Source: Mytilus californianus (lineage: Eukaryota > Mollusca > Bivalvia > Mytilida > Mytilidae). Taken from it: a stretch of 64,000 bases of DNA. Location: assembly GCF_021869535.1 (NCBI RefSeq), contig NW_026262669.1, forward strand, positions 62,001 through 126,000, given 5' to 3'. Position numbers and translations under genes: made by a program. This document shows, piece after piece, positions 57,882-64,000 of the stretch. The notes beneath the pieces were generated by a model. The model searched no databases, was not told the DNA's origin, and saw only the letters and a list, made by a program, of their open reading frames with translations. The number at the start of each line of letters is the position of its first letter. Position 1 is the stretch's first letter.

Positions 57882-58440
57882 CAAGAAGCTGTGGTATGAG
57901 TGCCAATGAGACAACTCTCCATCCAAGTCACAAATTGTAAAAGTAAACCCTTATAGGTCAAAGTACGGCCTTCAACACGGAGCCTTGGCTCACACCGAAC
58001 AGCAAGCTATAAAGGGCCCCAAAAATGACTATTGTAAAACCATTCAAACAGGAAAACCAACGGTCTAATATATATAAAAAACGAAAAACGATAAACACCT
58101 ATGAACCTCATCAACAAACGACAACCACTGAACATCAGGTTTCTGACTTAGGACAGGTGGAAACAAATGCAGCGAGTTTAAACGTTTTAATAGGCGCCAA
58201 TCTTCACCCTACCTGAAACAATAGCGTAACATCTCAACATAGAAAGACACACTATAAAATATCAATTGAAATGGCTTAACTCAATCAAAAGTCATATTTA
58301 CAAAAAACACGTGAACATACACTGAACGAATAAATTTGATCTATGACACAATGTAAATACAAAATTAATAAAACAAGGGGGTTAGATGTTTAACAATATC
58401 AGAAAGACAACCATAACCTTGGACGAAATGCCGCCAAATA
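57882..58440 (-). mobile_element. PLE-2 tail copy interrupting the minisatellite
   Basis: Contains 'gtggtatgagtgccaatgag', 'aacacggagccttggctcac' and 'ggcgccaatcttcaccctac' in the same order as 47,030-47,420 and 61,985-62,330. Only the 3' tail is present; the minisatellite resumes at about 58,505. Confidence 0.72.
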
Positions 58441-58504
58441 AAAAAAAATAATTTTGTTGTAAGGTATACATGGAGTACGGAAATAATTTTAACAAAATAA
58501 ATAA

Positions 58505-58635
58505 TTTTGTAAACTCTATCCTCACCATTTTATCTTTATAATAAATTAACACTATCCTAACTAAATTATCTTCACATCTAATAAACTGTATCCCAACCAG
58601 TTTGTCTTTACAATAAATTAACACTATCCTAATCC
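58505..58635 (+). repeat. 72-bp minisatellite, right block
   Basis: Roughly two units of the 72-bp family between the PLE-2 tail and the SINE. Confidence 0.88.
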
Positions 58636-58709
58636 AAATACGATACGCAGACTACCTGCTAGATGTCAGATTGCCCGATAAATAATTTATTGTAGCGCAC
58701 ATCTTTTTA

Positions 58710-58967
58710 TGATTGATTGATTGATTGGTGTTAAACGCCACTTTCAACACTATTGTGCTATTTCGTGGCGGTCAGTTTTTATGGTGGAGGAAGCCGGAGT
58801 GCCCGGAGAGAACCACCGACCTTCGGTAGGAAAACTGACAATCCTAGTCAATTAAGATTGCAGTCGACTGCACCTGCCCCATGCGAGATTCGAACTCACA
58901 ACCTCAGTGTTGACAGGCTAGTGATACAGTAGTTCGACTACTTAGACCACTCGACCACCGAGGCCCC
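58710..58967 (-). mobile_element. tRNA-derived SINE, minus copy
   Basis: Read on the minus strand: head GGCCTCGGTGGTCGAGTGGT (A box), a well-kept B box 'ggttgtgagttcgaatctcg', the Meta-type core 'ggtcggtggttctctccggg', and a tail 'ggcgtttaacaccaatcaat' ending in four 'tcaa' type repeats. It is a second member of the family at 39,693-39,950, older in flanks (no clear perfect target duplication) but with a better tRNA-like promoter. In gene B intron 1. Confidence 0.9.
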
Positions 58968-59413
58968 TCACTTCTTTAGAACAATAAATGAAAATTAAAA
59001 ACATTGCACCTAGGCTTTCTCAAAAAAAAATTTAGTGTGGTGTACTACTGTCGGGACATTTATATCAAAATTATAGAAAACTTACTTTGATCCAACTCAA
59101 AAATTGGACATGATTATATTGAGGTGGTTTTGACTTCAGACATACTTAATTTTGACCATTTTTTACTGCAACAAATCACTACTTTACTTTAAAATTCACG
59201 ACAACATTTTTTTACTGTCTAATTTCATTCCTTTACTTGCTATTTGAGGCACAAAGTATGAAGAAATAAATTGGGAGGTGTATGACAAATATTTGCAAGT
59301 AATACACTGTCAACATTAGAAACTATATTTGTAAACAACGAAAATCAAAGGGTCATAATTGTGTCATCGGGCCGGTTAACTATTCATCCTCCTGAGTATA
59401 TTCAATGTTTTAG

Positions 59414-59564
59414 CTTCCATCCCTCGGCCTCTCATAAAGGATCCTGCTAATCCTGTGGTGAGCAGAGGAGCGTTGGCAAGACGACGTGAAAATCCGGAAA
59501 TTGTAGCAAAATCTGGATTTGCAGCTGATTTGGTTGAAACTGCTACAGTTCTTTATGCAGAAAG
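59414..59564 (+). CDS. Haem peroxidase gene B, exon 2
   Basis: 151-nt exon, nearly identical to gene A exon 2: SIPRPLIKDPANPVVSRGAL, ARRRENPEIVAKSGFAADLV, ETATVLYAER. The acceptor is 'atgttttag' and the donor 'cagaaag/gtaagc'. Differences from gene A include Gln/Ser around NPV and Phe to Ser, Glu to Val changes. The upstream intron (about 59,010-59,370) is also recognisably the inverse of 42,640-43,020, which supports a segmental duplication rather than exon shuffling. Exon 3 is not found before the window ends. Confidence 0.87.
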
Positions 59565-59599
59565 GTAAGCTTGGGTGTTTTTCGAATTTGTTTAGGTTA

Positions 59600-60990
59600 A
59601 ACATATTTCATTTTTGAAAAGAACAAATGGATCAGATACAAGTTTTTTTTAACATAGAAACGTTTTCTCCAATACATACATAACTATTAACATGAATAAA
59701 CACTTCATATATCTTACTTTAACTAATTTTTGTTCTTTAGCATGAAAAAAATAAATTACAGACATTTGAAGAATTGAATCAATAAATATAACGAATGGAG
59801 TGCATTTAATTGTAAAAAAACAAAAGCAAAAACACACCAAGCTGCGTAATATAAAAAAAATATGTTTCTGTACATAACAAGTCTTGTGTTTGTATTGCTT
59901 TAAATACAAATTACACAGGTCTGTGTAGTCTCGTAGTTTTATGATGGGGTACATATTTAGCTCTTTAATCACACTATGTAAACGGTGTCCTCTAAGAAAT
60001 GTGCCTTCGCGTTCTCGATGTACTGTGACTTCCATTTTGCAAACACCAAATACAACAGTACATTTAGTTTGGTATGTTTATTTTGTTATCTATATTGATT
60101 CTTCACTTTTTAATAACATGATGTATTACAGAATGAATTTTGCATACATTAATTGCATATTTACATAAAAATGATAATACATTTAAAAGTATTTGGATGT
60201 ATTGTCTGAAAGTTTGATGGCATTCCAAGATTTTTTACAATTTAATCGAATGAATATACATAGTTGGTTTAGTTTAAAAGTGTACTGTGACCTCGCGTTC
60301 TTAATCTGAAAGATGGTACTGTGCCGTAACGTTTTTGTGTACTGTGACTTCTTGTTGTAGTAACATATTACAACCTCAGCTTTCAGTTATCATATCATAG
60401 GGAGATCGTATTGGTGTTATTTTAACTTTACAATATTCTGACCCCTCAAACTTTGTATGAAACTATATATAGCTAATAATCGACGTATACCTTGTGTCAG
60501 TCCTTTGACATATAACAGTCGAAAATTTTTGTAAAGTGTCAGTCATTCTCTGACAAAATATCATCACCCCGGATAAGACCACATGGTTGTGTTAAATATC
60601 TCCTCTTGCAAACTATTTGTCGACTTTTTGTACCAGGTTGTAGAATAATCCAATCGACAGCTTTTGGACAGTCATCCAAAGTTTCATCCATTTGATACAA
60701 ACTATGTGGACACCGCTTATTAATACGGCATGTATAAAATATCTCGAGTTGAAGCTGCTTATCTCTTTAAGCTCCCTTAAGGCTGATGATGTTTTACTTT
60801 ACTTTTCTTCAACACCAAACAGATCAACACCTTCGCAAATTGATCTAAAGGACAGGTTTAGTTTTTTACCGTCTATGCAAATCTTGTAACTTTTCAGTCA
60901 TTCACAGAAAATATGTCAATCCTATGCGGAAGTAATTCTGGTTTCATTTCATTACTTTGATACAGCTGATTGGCTTGTAAAGTTGACCTT
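59600..60990. other. Gene B intron 2, no exon recognised
   Basis: AT-rich sequence with a few 'tgtactgtgactt' repetitions (60,010-60,350). No peroxidase exon 3 signature (YR..DG.CNN..HP.WG) was found in it. Confidence 0.45.
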
Positions 60991-60994
60991 GTGA

Positions 60995-61185
60995 GAGAGT
61001 TAGCTAGCTTTAAAACCAGGTTTAATCCACCATTTTCTACATAAGGAAATGCCCGTACTAAGTCAGGAATATATCAGTTGTTTTCCATTTGTTTGATGTG
61101 TTTGAGCTTTTGATTTTGCCAATTGTTAAGGGACTTTCCGTTATGAATTTTCCTTGGAGTTCGTTATTTTTCTTGTTTTACTTTT
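60995..61185 (+). repeat. Dispersed repeat B copy
   Basis: 'gttagctagctttaaaacca', 'ggtttaatccaccattttct', 'gtcaggaatatatcagttgt' and 'gggactttccgttatgaatt' in the same order as 12,960-13,160. Confidence 0.7.
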
Positions 61186-61189
61186 TGAT

Positions 61190-61980
61190 AACACGGCAAA
61201 GTTGAACTGTGTTGAAGCTCCATCTAAATATTTGAAAGTGGGGATTTTTCTAAAGACATCAATCGAAGAAATCTCCATGGAACAATTTACCTCCAGTTTG
61301 CCAAAATTGTTTAATTGCATTTGAATATCTCATTTGCCTTACATTATCTGAACTTAGTAGTTTAAATGCATCTAAAAACAGAAGATACAAACATTGTTTT
61401 TAGTGGAAAAGTTTTACCTTGGATCATTTAAAAAAAACTGTTTATTTCAAGTTGTTCGTTATCCTTCAAGAAAATTATTACCTCTTGTAAAAGTTTTATA
61501 ATTCTTTGAATATCATCCTCAGTATCACCATCATCTCCATTTTTAAAGGTTAGACATCAAGCTTATCAATATATTTGAGAATATAGCCGGAGTCTGTTGA
61601 GATGGTGGTGATGATATGTTATTTTGCAATTGTTTAATCTTTTTATGAGCTGGACTAACTGTAGACGGCGATATTAAAATTTGTAAATACTTTCCTATTG
61701 ATATTTATGAATATCTGTTTCCCATATGTTTCAACTTCACATAACTTAAAGTTCGATTTCCATTATGACCAGTGGTTGGCGATAATTCAATTTATTTTGC
61801 TTCCAAACTGTTTTATTTTTATGATGAGCTGTGGTATGATTCAGTATGCCTTTATGTGCCAATTACCTCTAATCGCAGTAATACCTCAACTAAATCGGTC
61901 TTTCGCACAGAGGACAAAACACACATTTGACAAAATCAATAAACTTCAAAGGTACAATAAATGCTATAAGTCATAGAACA
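61190..61980. other. Unassigned intron stretch
   Basis: Contains a 92-codon plus-strand frame at 61,698-61,976 that is rich in Phe, Met and Cys and has no domain I recognise. No splice context or paralogous copy supports it. Confidence 0.4.
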
Positions 61981-61984
61981 CAAA

Positions 61985-63979
61985 TTCTTCGTAAATAGAT
62001 ATAAGAAGATGTGGTATGAGTGCCAATGAGCGGGTTTAAACGTTTTGATAGGCGCCAACCTTCACCCTACCTGAAACAATAGTGTAATAATAGTGTAACA
62101 TCACAACATAGAAAGACACACTTTAAAATATCAATTGAAATGGCTAAACTCAATCAAAAGACATATTAACAAAAACAAGTGAACATACACTGAACGAATA
62201 AATTTGATCTATGACACAATGTAAATACAAAATTAATAAAACAAGGGGGTTAGATGTTTAACAATATCAGAAAGACAACCATAACCTAGGGCAAAATGCC
62301 GCCAAATAAAATAACGTACAAAGGTAAATAAAAATAATTTTGTTGTAAAGTATACATGGAGTACGGAAATATTTTTTACAAAATAAATAATTTTGTTGTT
62401 CCTAGTACGAGAACAAAAGTGAAAGTTTATCGTCATACTAAACACTTGTCAAATGTGTTATATATTAAAAATAGTGAGACTAGATATAACACTGAAGAAG
62501 TAAACATTAAATAACAAAAATACATTACAAATTGTATCAACAGGTCAAATTAACACGAAAGTACGATTTGAGAGTACTCGTAGTTACTGAAAGCTCGTTA
62601 AAAGCCAAAAACAATTAATAATAAAAAAAATCATGCATCAGAGACTAAAATCAACTGAAACACATCCCAGGGATTTAGTGTTTTAACGTCATGGACAGTC
62701 AAAGAAGACATGACTTGTGCAATGCCAAAATAAAAGCATCGACAGGCAGTAGGATATTTAGGAGCTAACCTGTTAATAAATATGTATAATGTAATATATA
62801 GATAGAGTAATCTCTATATAGAAAATGAACGTGGATGTGTATTTATACATCCAAAAAAGAAAACGTTTGAAAAGAATACAAATTTAGTAATGTTTTAATC
62901 TGCTGATGACAAAATCGATATATGTGCCAATGTAAACTATATTCAAAGATCTAATTACAACATTGGTAAGATAACCTTTACTAATAAGTTTGTTTAAAGG
63001 TTCAATGAGTTTACACGGATTACATAGTAATTTCCGCGCTTTAAGTACAATATTACCGTAAAATTTAGGATGTGAAATACCGTTTTTAATCAGTTTTCTA
63101 CAGGTACAGCCAAATTTACTTATCAAATCTTTGTATCTATGAAAGAATTTAGTAAAAGTTTTAAGCAATTTATGGTAACGAAATCCCTGACTTAATAATT
63201 TACCAGTGATGCATTGATTACGTTCGTTAACATCTATGACACCACTACACAAACGGGCATAACGAACGAGTTGGGATATATAAATACCGTATAATGGAGC
63301 CAAAGGAACATCGCCGTCTAAAAAAGGAAAATTAACAATAGGGAATGAAAAATCGTCTCTTTTGTCGTAAATTTTAGTATGGAGTTTCTCTTTAAAAATT
63401 GAAATGCCTAAATCTGCTATTAAAGGGGCGCAGTTAGTGCCCATAGGAATACCTACTACCTGTCGATACATTTTATAGCCGAAACGTACATATATGTTGT
63501 CCAGGAGAAAATTTAAAGCTTCAATCATATCTTCACATTTCCAGTAAGTGTATATAGCATACTTTCCTTTTTCGTTACAGAAAAAAGGCTTTAAACGAGT
63601 TACAGCAAATAAATTTGCAATGAGATTTTTCAAAAGACCTTTTAATTAAATATGAAAACTTTTTCTTGATAAGATTGTGTGGAAGTGAAGTGTACAGGCT
63701 AGAAAAATCATAACTGTCAACAGAATTAAAATGACCATCAACAGCACGTATTTTATCTAAAACCTCTAATGAATTTTTAACACTCCAAAAATAATTAATA
63801 CCATTATTTTCATAAGCTTTATTACAAAAGTTAATAACAAGTTCTTTGATAGTAGTAAGGGATGTAGTTAGAAGCACTGACAGATTAGTAGTAGAACACT
63901 TACTAGATGCGGAGATGAAACGAAATTTAAATGGTTGTTTGTGTAATTTAAGTAACCAGTACATAGTCGGGACTTTCAA
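61985..63979 (-). pseudogene. Penelope-like PLE-2 with in-frame loss of RT core
   Basis: Minus-strand RT. Upstream frame (63,979-63,575): PTMYWLLKLHKQPFKFRFI, then SSKCSTTNLSVLL, and DSYDFSSLYTSLPHNLIKK (motif A). After a frameshift, the second frame (63,633-62,884) reads KPFFCNEKGKYAIY, then ALNFLLDNIYVRFGYKMYRQ, VVGIPMGTNCAPLIADLG (motif B) directly joined to LHTKIYDKRDDFSFPIVNFP, then LYGIYISQLVRYARLC and ITGKLLSQGFRYHKLL..FFHRY, ending with IGTYIDFVISRLKHY. The usual 80-90 residue stretch with the catalytic Y(L/I)DD is missing, yet the frame stays open. The tail (62,880-61,985) matches 47,030-48,120. It continues beyond the window. Confidence 0.8.
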
Positions 63980-64000
63980 ATGTTCGGAAGAGGCTATAAG

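Noticed and set aside
57104..57926. RCEDNLVRIVLIYCKDKLVR-type repeat peptide on the minus strand
   Set aside because: By-product of the 72-bp minisatellite (24 codons per unit) with no start context or conservation in the gene A equivalent.
58890..58967. Possible tRNA gene on the minus strand (good A and B boxes)
   Set aside because: The cloverleaf does not close with a proper acceptor stem, and the sequence continues into the Meta-type core and tail of a SINE that has a second copy at 39.7 kb.
61698..61976. 92-codon frame considered as a small membrane protein
   Set aside because: No splice context, no paralogue, no recognisable motif and AT-rich codon use typical of chance frames in this intron.

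Overview
This is an AT-rich, intron- and repeat-rich eukaryotic nuclear window. There are no prokaryotic operons, ribosome-binding sites, rRNA genes or intact tRNA genes. The density and type of repeats (a tRNA-derived SINE with a Meta-type central domain, several Penelope-like retroelements, DIRS-type tyrosine-recombinase retroelements, long minisatellites) and a secreted animal haem peroxidase suggest a marine bivalve, most likely a mussel (Mytilus or a relative). The species is an inference from repeat style, not a database result.

Left third (1-18,430): a giant imperfect inverted repeat. Outer arms (1-3,330 and about 14,800-18,430) read as reverse complements. Inside them lie two oppositely oriented arrays of one 36-bp minisatellite (3,331-8,750 and 12,535-14,190). 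At the centre (about 10,740-12,225, axis near 11,440) are inverted copies of a further sequence and clusters of small perfect hairpins. A MULE-type transposase scrap lies just right of the centre. From 18,300 to 20,385 there is a 72-bp tandem repeat and a 51-bp minisatellite.

Middle (20,726-50,233, minus strand): a multi-exon animal haem peroxidase gene, here called gene A. I could assemble nine coding exons whose splice phases agree at every junction: signal peptide, N-terminal region, Cys-rich start of the peroxidase domain, distal-His exon, two short Cys exons, Ca-loop exon, a long proximal-His exon, and the C-terminal domain exon. The last exon was not found. Introns carry Penelope-like elements, a DIRS-like RT/RNase H/recombinase remnant, a SINE with perfect target-site duplications, and many dispersed repeats. 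Three exons (7, 8 and 9) have tandem duplications of their own splice junctions. The residues expected around the distal haem pocket are altered or missing.

Right third (50,234-64,000): a second peroxidase copy, gene B, starts on the plus strand (exon 1 at 53,289, exon 2 at 59,414) head-to-head with gene A and continues beyond the window. Five exon-1/promoter copies (two minus, three plus; three of them broken) lie between 44.7 and 53.4 kb. Intron 1 of both genes holds the same two minisatellite families in mirror orientation, so genes A and B arose by inverted segmental duplication. In gene B, Penelope-like elements interrupt a 72-bp minisatellite. The window ends in a Penelope-like reverse transcriptase that has lost its catalytic core in frame.

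Only the peroxidase exons look like host coding sequence. Other open frames are transposon remnants or the by-product of repeats whose unit length is a multiple of three.
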